A stretch of DNA of 64,000 nt from Agreia sp. PsM10. GTDB taxonomy: Bacteria; Actinomycetota; Actinomycetes; Actinomycetales; Microbacteriaceae. Location: NCBI RefSeq assembly GCF_030433855.1, contig NZ_JARUXC010000003.1, positions 345,218 through 409,217 of the forward strand. The letters are read 5' to 3'. The position numbers were made by a program, and so were the translations under genes. Under the pieces are notes generated by a model that saw nothing but the letters and a program-made list of their open reading frames with translations, made no database searches and was not told the DNA's origin. Position 1 is the stretch's first letter. Each line of letters begins with the position of its first letter. Positions 9,460 through 18,616 of this stretch are shown here, in pieces.

Positions 9460-10938
9460 ATGAGCGAATCCGTCAACCTTCCAGCACTCGGTGAGAGTGT
9501 CACAGAGGGAACGGTAACCCGCTGGCTCAAGAGTGTGGGAGACCGCGTCGAGGTCGACGAACCCCTGCTCGAAGTGTCAACGGACAAGGTGGACACCGAG
9601 ATCCCGTCACCCGTAGCCGGTGTGATCGAGGAGATCCTGGTTCAGGAGGACGAGACCGTCGAGGTCGGCACAGCTCTCGTGCGCATCGGAGACGGAAGCT
9701 CGGCAGCGCCGTCCGCTGCTCCGGCCGAGCCCGCAGCGGCTGCCGAACCCGAGGCTGCACCCGCCCCTGAGGCACCTGAGGAGATCCCCGCCGAGGAACC
9801 GTCGACCGAAGCGGAGACGGAAGCCGAGGCTCCCGCTCCGGCGCCCGAGCCCGAGGCTGCTCCGGCCGCGACGCCCGAGCCCACTCCCGCTCCTGCTGCC
9901 GCAGCACCGGCTCCCGCCGCTGCCGCGCCTGCCGCTGCCGCGCCTGCTCCTGCTCCCGCCGCTGCACCTGCGCCCGCCGCAGCTGCACCTGCCGCGTCGT
10001 CCGACGACTCTTCGCGTGCCGCCAACGCCGGTTACGTCACTCCGCTCGTCCGCAAGCTCGCTGGCGACAACGGCATCGACCTGTCGACGCTCACCGGCAG
10101 CGGCGTCGGTGGTCGCATCCGCAAGGAAGACGTTCTCGCCGCGGCCGAAGCGGCCAAGGCCGCCCCCGCTGCAGCCACGTCAGAGGCACCGAAGGCCGTC
10201 TCCACGACGCTGCCGGTGTCCGACCTTCGTGGAACGACGCAGCCGATGTCGCGCCTCCGCAAGGTCGTCGCGCAGCGTGCGGTCGAGTCCATGCAGTCCA
10301 CCGCTCAGCTGACCAGCGTGGTCGAGGTCGACGTCACCCGCGTCGCCGCTCTGCGAGACAAGGTCAAGGCGACGTTCCAGGAGAAGACGGGCAACAAGCT
10401 CAGCTTCCTCCCCTTCTTCGCTCTCGCGGCCACCGAGGCGCTGAAGGCCTACCCGATCATCAACGCCACGGTCGATGGCGACAGTATCGTCTACCCCGAC
10501 CACGAGAACGTGAGCATCGCCGTCGACACCGAGCGCGGACTGCTGACGCCCGTCGTGAAGAATGCCGGTGAGCTCGACCTGGCCGGCTTCGCTCGCGAGA
10601 TCGCCGACCTGGCCACGAGGACCCGCGACAACAAGCTCAAGCCCGACGAGCTTGCCGGTGGCACGTTCACGCTGACCAACACGGGTTCGCGCGGCGCGCT
10701 CTTCGACACACCGGTCGTCTTCCTTCCGCAGGTCGCGATCCTCGGCACCGGCATCGTTTCGCGCAAGCCGCTCGTCATCAAGACCGACGAGGGCGAGGCG
10801 ATCGCCATCCGCTCGACCGTCTACCTGGCGCTCAGCTACGATCACCGCATCGTCGACGGTGCCGACGCGGCCCGCTTCCTCGTCGCCGTGAAGAACCGCC
10901 TCGAAGAAGGCGCGTTCGAGGGCAACCTCGGTTACTGA
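9460..10938 (+). CDS. sucB: Dihydrolipoamide acyltransferase, E2 (annotated as SucB; probably serves pyruvate dehydrogenase)
   Basis: A 492-residue E2. It has one lipoyl domain with the lipoylated Lys43 (S-T-D-K-V-D), a long Ala/Pro/Glu linker (about 85-190), a peripheral subunit-binding domain (about 195-230, ending G-G-R-I-R-K-E-D-V-L), and the catalytic acyltransferase domain with S-Y-D-H-R-I-V-D-G. Sequence-based pipelines call such proteins succinyltransferase. In actinobacteria the oxoglutarate E1 often carries its own E2 domain, and this protein then works with AceE, here encoded at 31.5 kb; that assignment is inference. A strong AAAGGAGA site precedes the ATG. It is convergent with the pseudokinase gene, overlapping by 7 nt. 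Confidence 0.92.
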   Translation: MSESVNLPALGESVTEGTVTRWLKSVGDRVEVDEPLLEVSTDKVDTEIPSPVAGVIEEILVQEDETVEVGTALVRIGDGSSAAPSAAPAEPAAAAEPEAAPAPEAPEEIPAEEPSTEAETEAEAPAPAPEPEAAPAATPEPTPAPAAAAPAPAAAAPAAAAPAPAPAAAPAPAAAAPAASSDDSSRAANAGYVTPLVRKLAGDNGIDLSTLTGSGVGGRIRKEDVLAAAEAAKAAPAAATSEAPKAVSTTLPVSDLRGTTQPMSRLRKVVAQRAVESMQSTAQLTSVVEVDVTRVAALRDKVKATFQEKTGNKLSFLPFFALAATEALKAYPIINATVDGDSIVYPDHENVSIAVDTERGLLTPVVKNAGELDLAGFAREIADLATRTRDNKLKPDELAGGTFTLTNTGSRGALFDTPVVFLPQVAILGTGIVSRKPLVIKTDEGEAIAIRSTVYLALSYDHRIVDGADAARFLVAVKNRLEEGAFEGNLGY

Positions 10939-12614
10939 TCGCTGACGAACACGTCACGCACCCGCCAACCGGCCTCCTCCTTCATCAGAAGGAACGAGGC
11001 CGGTTGGTCGTTAAACCGGGCCGCGACAAGCGCTGAGCCGCCCCACGATCCCGTCACGATCGCCTCCGAGGCGTCGATCACGAGCGGAACGGTCACATCG
11101 GCCCTCGATGCCAGATAGTCGGGCTGGAAGACGTCAGTGAGACAGGCCTCCTGCTCCGCAGAGGCGGCACACCCTTCGGAGACGGCCGACAGACCGCGCA
11201 GGGCGTCGGCGGGATCCTCTGACTGCGCGAGGCTCGCGTCCTCGCCGTTCGTCTCGGCCAGCGGTTCGCGGGCCGGAGCAGGTGCCTCGGACGGCTCGCT
11301 CGACGGCACCACATCGACTCCCGCCTGGGCCTGATCTCGCGGCACAGGAAGCGCCAGCAGCAACGCTGTCGTTGCGACCACGGCACAGAGGGCCCCGACG
11401 AGCAGCGGTCGGCGGCCCACTCGTCTCGCCGTCGGGTGCCGGCTGGTCGGTTGCCGTTGTTCGTTGCGTGTGTCGGCCACCGACGCCGAGGCATCCGAGG
11501 CGATCCGATTCGACCCTCGCGCCGTCGCATCGACGATGCGGGAGGCGACCTCGAGCGCCGACGACGACGCACCGAGGATGCGCAGAGCGGCGATGAGCCT
11601 GTTCTCCGCCGGCGCGGGAGGGGGTGCGGCAGTCGATGCCTGCCAGTCGTACTCTGCGGTCTGTGTCTGCTGAGTCTCCCGAGTCGTCGGCACGACGGCA
11701 TCGGGCTCGGTCGGCTCGCGTGCGGCCGAGCGAGGCCGTCCGCCACCCAGGGCGTGGTTCGGCAGGATGACGGAGTCGGGTGACGCGACGGCGAAGAGCC
11801 GCCCTTCCAGCCGTGGGAGGAAGTCCGCGCTCGGCCCGACGCCGACCTCGGCAGCCGAGGCCACGATGTCGAAGCCTCTCAGCTCGGTCGGGTCGACGTG
11901 GGCGAGCACTCCCTCGACGACGGCGAGGAGGCCCCGGTGGTCGGCGAGGACCGCGGAACGCCAGACTGCTTCAGGCGACTCCGCCGATGTCTCGGAGCGC
12001 AATCGTGCATGCGACCTGGAGTTCGCTCCCCGCGCGAGCGGCGAGGCGCGAAGCACTCCGCGACCGAATCCCGTGAGCACCGGAGCTCCGCGTTGATCGA
12101 AGACGATCCTGCGGAGATGAATGGCGCCGTGCGTGACGCCGGCCTCGTGGAGCGCCTGCACCGCTGCGCACAGGGGTGCGAGGATCGTCACGGCCTGCCC
12201 CGCGGTCAGCCTCTGTGGGTTGTCGACATAGGCAGACAGCGCGGGGCCGGGCAGTCTTTCGAGCACGAGGCAGGGTGGCTCGCCCGATTCGACCGTCGCG
12301 ATGTCGATGAGCCGCACGACATGAGTGGTCGCCGGCGCACTCAGCGCGGCGAGTTCGACGTCGATGCTGCTCGCGGACGTCTCGGCGTGAAAGACCTTGA
12401 CGAGCCGTGCGCGAGGGTGCGGCTCGGCGCTCGGCGAAGTCGGACGCGCAAGCAGGAGAGTGGCCCTCGAACCGACGGCGAACCGTCTCATGACCCTGTG
12501 CCCTGCCACGTCGTCGAGCCGCGATCCGTGCGGCTCGCCCGGCGTGCGCCGCTCGTTCGCCGCCCGCTCGGTGCCCGGTGGCGGGGCTGTCGGAAGACTG
12601 CGGCCGTATCTCAT
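10932..12614 (-). CDS. Membrane-anchored protein kinase-like protein (pseudokinase)
   Basis: A 560-residue protein. Residues about 35-280 look like a Ser/Thr kinase fold, with a possible ATP-site lysine in R-L-V-K-V-F and the helix E region A-V-Q-A-L-H-E-A-G-V. The catalytic loop reads T-H-G-A-I-H-L-R-R instead of H-R-D-L-K-P-x-N, and the DFG motif reads T-G-F-G, so both catalytic aspartates are missing. One transmembrane helix (R-P-L-L-V-G-A-L-C-A-V-V) separates it from a secreted C-terminal domain of about 130 residues. The ATG at 12614 is chosen because GAGAG precedes it; longer upstream starts would run into the divergent DUF4191 gene. A sensing or scaffolding role is plausible; the substrate is unknown. 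Confidence 0.75.
   Translation of the reverse strand: MRYGRSLPTAPPPGTERAANERRTPGEPHGSRLDDVAGHRVMRRFAVGSRATLLLARPTSPSAEPHPRARLVKVFHAETSASSIDVELAALSAPATTHVVRLIDIATVESGEPPCLVLERLPGPALSAYVDNPQRLTAGQAVTILAPLCAAVQALHEAGVTHGAIHLRRIVFDQRGAPVLTGFGRGVLRASPLARGANSRSHARLRSETSAESPEAVWRSAVLADHRGLLAVVEGVLAHVDPTELRGFDIVASAAEVGVGPSADFLPRLEGRLFAVASPDSVILPNHALGGGRPRSAAREPTEPDAVVPTTRETQQTQTAEYDWQASTAAPPPAPAENRLIAALRILGASSSALEVASRIVDATARGSNRIASDASASVADTRNEQRQPTSRHPTARRVGRRPLLVGALCAVVATTALLLALPVPRDQAQAGVDVVPSSEPSEAPAPAREPLAETNGEDASLAQSEDPADALRGLSAVSEGCAASAEQEACLTDVFQPDYLASRADVTVPLVIDASEAIVTGSWGGSALVAARFNDQPASFLLMKEEAGWRVRDVFVSDQ
10965..11007 (+). terminator. Perfect hairpin behind the E2 gene, inside the opposing CDS
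   Basis: CCAACCGGCCTC at 10965-10976 and its exact reverse complement at 10996-11007 give a 12-bp stem with a 19-nt loop, starting 27 nt after the E2 stop. The following bases are only weakly T-rich. The hairpin lies within the final codons of the convergent pseudokinase gene. Confidence 0.6.
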
Positions 12615-12765
12615 CTCTCGACAGTGCCGTTCGGCGGGACCATGCTGCCCGGTTGGGCGAACGATCTGTGCAGAGTCGACCACGCGCGGAGCGTGTGGAG
12701 GAGCGGTGCCGCTGCCATGAGCGAACGTGTCCGCACGATCGAAGCCGACTCGGTATCCTTGACGC

Positions 12766-13485
12766 ATGGCACGCAAGACTGAGCAATCCACCCCCAAGCC
12801 CCCCAAAGAGCCGGGCCGCATCAAGCAGATGTGGCAGGTCTTCACGATGACCCGTCGCTACGACAAGAACGTCGTCTGGATCATGGCGCTGGGCTTTCTG
12901 CTCCCCGTCGCCGCGGGCCTGATCGTCGCCCTTCTCCTGTCTGACGGCAACGGCTTCGCCATGGCCATGTGGATCGTCGCCGGTGTCCTCGCGGGCTTCC
13001 TCGTCGCGCTCATCATCCTCGGCCGTCGAGCCGAACGTGCCGCCTACGGTCAGATCGCAGGCCAGCCCGGTGCAGTCGGCGCCGTTCTCCGCTCCAGCCT
13101 CAAGCGCAGCTGGCGTGGCAGCGAGATGCCCGTGGCCGTGAACGGAAAGACCCAGGACGCGGTATACCGCGCGGTCGGCCGTGGCGGTGTCGTGCTCATC
13201 AGCGAAGGGTCCAAGACCCGCACGACGCGCATGCTCGAAGAAGAGCGCCGCAAGGTGCTGCGCGTGCTCCCCAACGTGCCGGTCACGTTCCTCTACGTCG
13301 ACTCCCACGACCCCGACGCCCTCCCCCTGCACAAGGTCGCCAGCCGCATGGCCAAGGTGAAGCCCGCGCTGAACAAGGCCGAGGTCATGGCCGTGAGCAA
13401 CCGACTCACCTCACTGGGGTCGACGGGCATGCCCATCCCCAAGGGCGTCGATCCCTTCAAGGTTCGCCCCCAGCGAGGTCGCTGA
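12766..13485 (+). CDS. DUF4191 domain-containing membrane protein
   Basis: A 239-residue protein of the actinobacterial DUF4191 family. It has a basic N-terminus (about 1-40), two adjacent transmembrane helices (about 41-85), and a cytoplasmic C-terminal domain with G-S-K-T-R-T-T-R-M-L and a basic tail. No enzymatic motif is visible. It is divergent from the pseudokinase gene, and the roughly 150 nt between them should contain both promoters. Family membership is confident; the function is uncharacterised. Confidence 0.85.
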   Translation: MARKTEQSTPKPPKEPGRIKQMWQVFTMTRRYDKNVVWIMALGFLLPVAAGLIVALLLSDGNGFAMAMWIVAGVLAGFLVALIILGRRAERAAYGQIAGQPGAVGAVLRSSLKRSWRGSEMPVAVNGKTQDAVYRAVGRGGVVLISEGSKTRTTRMLEEERRKVLRVLPNVPVTFLYVDSHDPDALPLHKVASRMAKVKPALNKAEVMAVSNRLTSLGSTGMPIPKGVDPFKVRPQRGR

Positions 13486-13491
13486 CCCGAC

Positions 13492-13920
13492 TCAGCGACG
13501 CATGACGAGAACCGTGCCGGCGAACACGTCGTGCAGGCCGCGCTGGTCCGAGTCCCAGATGAGCGCGGGTATGAGCAGCAGCAGCAGCGCCGTGCGCAGA
13601 ATCGGGCGCCACACCCCGGCGTAGCTCCCGTCGACTTTGACGAGGCGTATGCCGAGCAGAAAATGCCCCAGGCCACTGCCCAGAGTCGTGAGCAGAACGA
13701 TCTGCTCGACGGCGAAGATGACCAGGCTCGCCCAGTCGTTGCCGAAGAAGAAGGCGAAGTAGACGACGTAGCAGGCGGCGAAGTCGATCAGGATCGCGAC
13801 GAGTCGTCGACCGCTGCGAGCGACCGACCCGATGCCCGTTCGCGGAAAGCCCATCCGCTCCCCCGGCCAGTTGCTGGGAGGCGCCCCGTTGGGCGATGAC
13901 GAGACGGTTGAAGTGGGCAC
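13492..13920 (-). CDS. RDD family membrane protein
   Basis: A 142-residue protein with the RDD-domain pattern: an Arg-Asp pair at the first helix ([10 protein letters not shown]), three hydrophobic segments, and the late G-L-H-D-V-F-A-G-T motif. The GTG start at 13920 leaves a short Ser/Pro-rich N-terminus. RDD proteins are often suggested to be small transporters or membrane accessory proteins; nothing here narrows that. It is convergent with DUF4191 (6 nt apart) and divergent from glnA1, so its upstream region overlaps the GlnR box area. Confidence 0.85.
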   Translation of the reverse strand: MPTSTVSSSPNGAPPSNWPGERMGFPRTGIGSVARSGRRLVAILIDFAACYVVYFAFFFGNDWASLVIFAVEQIVLLTTLGSGLGHFLLGIRLVKVDGSYAGVWRPILRTALLLLLIPALIWDSDQRGLHDVFAGTVLVMRR

Positions 13921-13965
13921 CAGACGAGTTTACGACCGTCGTCGTGGGCGCATTGAGGGCAAGCC

Positions 13966-13992
13966 GTAACATGCTCGAAACAATTGTGTCAC
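13966..13992 (+). promoter_or_regulatory. GlnR binding site upstream of glnA1
   Basis: The sequence reads GTAAC-N6-GAAAC-N6-GTCAC, matching three consecutive half-sites of the actinobacterial GlnR consensus (GTnAC-n6-GnAAC) with exact spacing. It ends 83 nt before the glnA1 start. It implies nitrogen-responsive control of glnA1 and possibly of the divergent RDD gene. Confidence 0.8.
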
Positions 13993-14075
13993 TGCTGGGT
14001 AATGGCTTCCCCGTAGGCTCGGGACGGCTGCGTTCGCAGCTGTTCCTCTGTACCAAGCCATTTGGAGTCTCTCAC

Positions 14076-15500
14076 ATGTTCAGTGATTCTTCCGAGGTGC
14101 TCAAGTTCATCAAGGACACGGACGTAAAGTTCCTTGATATTCGGTTCACCGACCTTCCCGGTGTCCAGCAGCACATCACCATCCCCGCCTCCACGGTAGA
14201 CGAGTCGTTCTTCACCGTCGGGCAGATGTTCGACGGATCGTCGATCCGCGGTTTCGCCTCGATCCACGAGTCGGACATGCAGATCATCCCCGACGTCTCG
14301 ACGGCCTACATCGACCCGTTCCGCGTCAACCGCACGCTGATCATGATCTTCGACATCTACAACCCGCGCAACGGCGAGATCTACCACCGCGACCCGCGCC
14401 AGGTGGCCAAGAAGGCCGAGAAGTACCTCGCGTCGACCGGCATCGCCGACACCGCGTTCTTCGCTCCCGAGGCCGAGTTCTACATCTTCGACGACGTCAA
14501 GTACGAAGTGAACCAGCACTCCAGCTCCTACTCGGTCGACTCCGACGAGGCGGCCTGGAACTCCGGCCGCACGGAAGAGGGCGGAAACCTCGCCAACAAG
14601 ACCCCCTACAAGGGCGGCTACTTCCCCGTCAGCCCGGTCGACAAGCACGCCGATCTGCGCGACGACATCGTGCTCGAACTGATGGCTGCCGGTCTCGAGG
14701 TCGAGCGCGGTCACCACGAGGTCGGCACTGCAGGCCAGGGCGAGATCAACTACAAGTTCGACACGATGGTCCACGCGGCCGACGACATCCTGAAGTTCAA
14801 GTACATCGTCAAGAACGTGGCCGAGCGCTGGGGCAAGACGGCGACGTTCATGCCGAAGCCGCTCTTCGGTGACAACGGTTCCGGCATGCACACCCACCAG
14901 TCGCTCTGGAACGACGGCGCGCCGCTGTTCTACGACGAGGCCGGCTACGGCGGACTGAGCGACATCGCTCGCTGGTACATCGGTGGAATCCTGGCTCACG
15001 CCCCCGCCGTCTACGCGTTCACGAACCCGTCGGTCAACAGCTACCACCGCCTCGTCCCCGGCTTCGAAGCCCCGGTCAACCTGGTCTACTCGGCCGGCAA
15101 CCGCTCGGCGTCGATCCGCATCCCGATCACGGGCACGAACCCGAAGGCCAAGCGCATCGAGTTCCGCACGCCGGATGCCTCGGGCAACCCGTACCTCGCG
15201 TTCGCGGCTCAGCTGATGGCCGGCCTCGACGGAATCGTCAACCGCATCGAGCCCCACGAGCCCGTCGACAAGGACCTGTACGAGCTGCCGCCCGAAGAGG
15301 CGAAGCTCATCCCGCAGGGCCCCGCGTCGCTCGGCGAGGCGCTCGACGCGCTCGAGGCAGACCACGAGTTCCTGCTTCAGGGCAACGTGTTCACGATCGA
15401 CCTGATCGAGAACTGGATCAGCTACAAGCGCGAGAACGAGATCAAGCCGCTCCAGCAGCGTCCGCACCCGTTCGAGTTCGAGCTGTACTACGGCGTCTAA
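14076..15500 (+). CDS. glnA: Glutamine synthetase type I, adenylylatable (GlnA1)
   Basis: The main ammonium-assimilating enzyme: glutamate plus NH3 plus ATP to glutamine. The 474 residues have the type I beta-grasp N-terminus (F-D-G-S-S-I-R-G-F), the ATP-site [14 protein letters not shown], and the adenylylation loop D-L-Y-E-L-P-P-E-E with target Tyr402. That tyrosine fits with the neighbouring glnE. The start is the ATG at 14076 (GGAG nearby, family-typical M-F-S-D-S-S); longer upstream reading frames would run through the GlnR box. A strong hairpin terminator follows. Confidence 0.97.
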   Translation: MFSDSSEVLKFIKDTDVKFLDIRFTDLPGVQQHITIPASTVDESFFTVGQMFDGSSIRGFASIHESDMQIIPDVSTAYIDPFRVNRTLIMIFDIYNPRNGEIYHRDPRQVAKKAEKYLASTGIADTAFFAPEAEFYIFDDVKYEVNQHSSSYSVDSDEAAWNSGRTEEGGNLANKTPYKGGYFPVSPVDKHADLRDDIVLELMAAGLEVERGHHEVGTAGQGEINYKFDTMVHAADDILKFKYIVKNVAERWGKTATFMPKPLFGDNGSGMHTHQSLWNDGAPLFYDEAGYGGLSDIARWYIGGILAHAPAVYAFTNPSVNSYHRLVPGFEAPVNLVYSAGNRSASIRIPITGTNPKAKRIEFRTPDASGNPYLAFAAQLMAGLDGIVNRIEPHEPVDKDLYELPPEEAKLIPQGPASLGEALDALEADHEFLLQGNVFTIDLIENWISYKRENEIKPLQQRPHPFEFELYYGV

Positions 15501-15520
15501 GCACCGAGCTCACCAAGACA

Positions 15521-15550
15521 GGGCCGCATCCTCATCGGAGGGTGCGGCCC
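15521..15550. terminator. Bidirectional hairpin between glnA1 and glnE
   Basis: GGGCCGCATCCTC (15521-15533) pairs with GAGGGTGCGGCCC (15538-15550): a 13-bp stem with one G-T wobble and a 4-nt loop. It lies between the two convergent stop codons and can serve both genes. Confidence 0.8.
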
Positions 15551-15570
15551 TGTTCGTCGTCTGCAGCGGG

Positions 15571-18561
15571 TCAGGAGCCGTAGAAGAGTCTTTCGAAGAC
15601 GGCGCGGGCCCGTCGGGTGACCCCGAGGTAGTCCTCCTCCAACGTGGTCGCCGATCCCGGTGGGTACTCCAGCAGCCGGGCGATGCCCTCGAGCGCCTTC
15701 CGGTCGCTCGGGAGCACGTCGGAGTTCTTGTTCGCCCACAGGGTCACGGCCGATCGGGCCCGTGATGCGAAGACCCAGGCCGCACGAAGAACGGATGCAT
15801 CGGTGCCGCTCACGAGGTCGGCCGCGACGGCCGCATCCAGAGCTTCGAGCGTCGACGTCGTGCGCAGGCTGGGCACCCTGCTCCCCCACTGCAGCTGGGT
15901 CAGCTGAACGAGCCACTCGACATCGCTGAGGCTGCCCCGCCCCAGTTTGAGGTGCCTGAGCGGATCGGTTCCCTGGGGCAGGCGTTCGTTCTCGACCCGG
16001 GCCTTGATCCTCTTGACCTCGCGCACCTCCTTCTCCGCGATCTCGGAAGGGAACCTCACCGTGTCGGCGAGCTGCTCGAAGTCCCTCACGAGCGCCTCGT
16101 CACCGGTGAGTCCGCGCGCCCGCAGAAGCGCCTGCGCCTCCCAGGTGAGAGACCACCGTGCGTAGTAGGCCCTGTACGAATCGAGGGAGCGCACGATCGC
16201 GCCGTTCTTGCCCTCGGGCCGCAGATCGATGTCGATGTCGAGCGGAAGGCGGTGGTCTTCGGTGAGGCGCTTGATCTCGGTGACGATGGCCCGAGCAGCA
16301 GCCGCGGCCACCTCGCTCTCGACCGATACGGGTCGGTAGACGTACATCACGTCGGTGTCCGAACCGAAGCCGACCTCCCGACCGCCCAGCCGGCCCATGC
16401 CGATGATGGCGAACTCGATTCCGTCTCCGCCCTGCGCTGCAGAGGACTGCCGCACGACGGAGACGATGCCGGTCAGCAGCACCGTCGTGACGTCGGTCAG
16501 TCCGTGGGCGAGCTCGTCGACCGTGATGATTCCGAGGATGGAGGAGATGGCCAACCGCAGCACCTCACGACGGCGAGCGGCCCGCAGAGCGCTGGCCGCG
16601 GCATCCGGCGTGTCGTGACGTGCGATGATCGCGCGCATCTCCTCGTCGAGCAGCGCGTACGGCCGGGGCCTGAGCTCCTCCTCGTTCTCCAGCCAGGCGG
16701 CCGCCTCCGGTATGCCCTGCAGCAGCTGGCCGACGTAGCGCGAGGCGGACAGGACGTGGGTGAGCCGCGCGGCGGCTCCTGACGAGTCGCGCAGCATGCG
16801 CAGGAACCAGTACGTGTCGCCCAACGAGTCGCTGAGGCGCCGGAATGCGAGCAGTCCGTAATCGGGGTCGGCTCCGTCGGCGAACCACTGCAGCATGACC
16901 GGGAGCAGATGCCGCTGGATACTGGCCTTGCGGGACACGCCCGAGGTCATCGCCTCGATGTGCTTCAGCGCACCCCTGGGGTCGATGAAGCCGATGGCCG
17001 CGAGCCGTGCCTCGGCCTGCTGGCTGGTGAGAGCCACGTCGTCGGCCGAGAGTCCGGCGACGGCCGCGAGGAGCGGGCGGTAGAACAGGCGCACGTGGAG
17101 GTTGCGGACCCGGTGCTTGATGCCGTTCCAGCGCTCGATCAGCTGGGCAGCGGAGGGCTCGAGGTCGGTGGCCCGGGCGAGCACGCGCTGGCCCAGTTCG
17201 TCACGCGGCATCAGATGGGTGCGCTTCAGGAAGCGCAGCTGCAGGCGGTGCTCGAGAAGCCGGAGAATCCGGTAGTCCTCGGCGAACTCGACCTGTTCCG
17301 CCCGACCGATGTAGCCGCGATCGGCGAGGGCGGTCAGAGCCGCGATGGTGCCCGCCTGGTGGATCTCGTCGTCGTTCTGTCCGTGCACGAGTTGCAGCAG
17401 CTGCACAGTGAACTCGATGTCGCGCAGGCCGCCCGGCCCGAGCTTGATCTGGTAGTGCACGTCGTCGGCGGGAATGTGCTGGGTCACGCGCTCGCGCATC
17501 TTCTGCGCCGACTCGACGAACCCTTCCCGAGAGGCGCTCGACCACACGCGGGGCGCCATCGCCGCCACGTACTGGCGGCCGAGCTCCGCGTCGCCGGCCA
17601 ACGGCCTCGCCTTGAGCAGGGCCTGGAACTCCCAGCTCTTCGCCCATCGGTCGTAGTACGCGACGTGCGATTCGAGCGAGCGCACGAGGGCCCCGTCCTT
17701 GCCCTCGGGACGAAGATTCGGGTCGACCTCCCACAGGCCAGGCTCCAACCCCGATTCGTAGATGCCCCTCATGGTCAGCATCGCGAGTCGCGTCGCGATC
17801 TCGATCGACCGCTCCGGCGGCAGCTCGCTGTCGGGCTCGCCCTCGCCCACGAAGATCACATCGACGTCGCTCACGTAGTTGAGTTCGCGAGCTCCGGCCT
17901 TGCCCATGCCGATGATCGCGAGACGGGTCTGGGACACGCTGTCGTGGTCGAAGAACCAGAGTCCGAGGCCTTTCGTCGACAGGGTCGTGCGAGCCACCGA
18001 GAGCGAGGCCTCGAGGGCTCCGGCGGCCAGGTCGGCGAGCGCGGACGCGATGCGGTCGAGCCCGGTCACCGGGTCGGCCTGCTCGAGGTCGTAGGCGGCC
18101 ACTCGTGCGAGCAGACCGCGATACCGCACACGCAGGGCGGTCCAGGCCTGTTCACCGGATGCCGACGCGAACCCGTCGACGGAGCCCACGGACTCGAGAA
18201 GGGCCGATCGGGAGTCGTCCGCGGTGGGGAGCTGCAGGCGTGGATCGACGAGGACGTCGAGTTCGGACGGATGCCGCGCGAAGAAGTCGCCGAGTCCCTT
18301 GGATGCGCCGAGAACCCGGATCAGCCGAAGCCGATAGCGTTCGTCGGCAAGGATCGGCGCGACATGGTCGGGCGACCGCCGCAGAAGGTGGGCCAGGCAG
18401 CCGAGCGCCTGGTCGGGGTCGGCCGCGGAGGGAATGGCCGCGATGAGATCGTCGACATCGAGGCCGGCCAGCGTGGCGACGACGTGCAGCTGCTCGTCGG
18501 CCCAGTCGAGATCGGCGAAGCCCAGACGGGCCAGATAGGTGAGTGATCTCGTTTCGCGCAT
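15571..18561 (-). CDS. glnE: Bifunctional glutamine synthetase adenylyltransferase/deadenylase
   Basis: Adenylylates or deadenylylates the regulatory tyrosine of GlnA1 according to nitrogen status. The 996 residues contain two nucleotidyltransferase domains in tandem. Each has a G-x(n)-S-D-x-D catalytic motif: L-N-Y-V-S-D-V-D-V-I-F in the N-terminal half and R-E-V-G-F-G-S-D-T-D-V-M-Y in the C-terminal half. Each is followed by a helical GlnE-specific domain. The start at 18561 is supported by GGAGG directly upstream. glnA2 lies 56 nt upstream on the same strand, so the two are probably co-transcribed. Confidence 0.96.
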   Translation of the reverse strand: MRETRSLTYLARLGFADLDWADEQLHVVATLAGLDVDDLIAAIPSAADPDQALGCLAHLLRRSPDHVAPILADERYRLRLIRVLGASKGLGDFFARHPSELDVLVDPRLQLPTADDSRSALLESVGSVDGFASASGEQAWTALRVRYRGLLARVAAYDLEQADPVTGLDRIASALADLAAGALEASLSVARTTLSTKGLGLWFFDHDSVSQTRLAIIGMGKAGARELNYVSDVDVIFVGEGEPDSELPPERSIEIATRLAMLTMRGIYESGLEPGLWEVDPNLRPEGKDGALVRSLESHVAYYDRWAKSWEFQALLKARPLAGDAELGRQYVAAMAPRVWSSASREGFVESAQKMRERVTQHIPADDVHYQIKLGPGGLRDIEFTVQLLQLVHGQNDDEIHQAGTIAALTALADRGYIGRAEQVEFAEDYRILRLLEHRLQLRFLKRTHLMPRDELGQRVLARATDLEPSAAQLIERWNGIKHRVRNLHVRLFYRPLLAAVAGLSADDVALTSQQAEARLAAIGFIDPRGALKHIEAMTSGVSRKASIQRHLLPVMLQWFADGADPDYGLLAFRRLSDSLGDTYWFLRMLRDSSGAAARLTHVLSASRYVGQLLQGIPEAAAWLENEEELRPRPYALLDEEMRAIIARHDTPDAAASALRAARRREVLRLAISSILGIITVDELAHGLTDVTTVLLTGIVSVVRQSSAAQGGDGIEFAIIGMGRLGGREVGFGSDTDVMYVYRPVSVESEVAAAAARAIVTEIKRLTEDHRLPLDIDIDLRPEGKNGAIVRSLDSYRAYYARWSLTWEAQALLRARGLTGDEALVRDFEQLADTVRFPSEIAEKEVREVKRIKARVENERLPQGTDPLRHLKLGRGSLSDVEWLVQLTQLQWGSRVPSLRTTSTLEALDAAVAADLVSGTDASVLRAAWVFASRARSAVTLWANKNSDVLPSDRKALEGIARLLEYPPGSATTLEEDYLGVTRRARAVFERLFYGS

Positions 18562-18616
18562 GGTCCTCCGGCAGGCAGTGCGGCGACCTCGCCGCACTGC
18601 CGTGCAGTGACTGGGG

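Noticed and set aside
12615..12845. Longer N-terminus for the pseudokinase gene
   Set aside because: It would overlap the divergent DUF4191 gene and its promoter; the ATG at 12614 has a better ribosome binding site.
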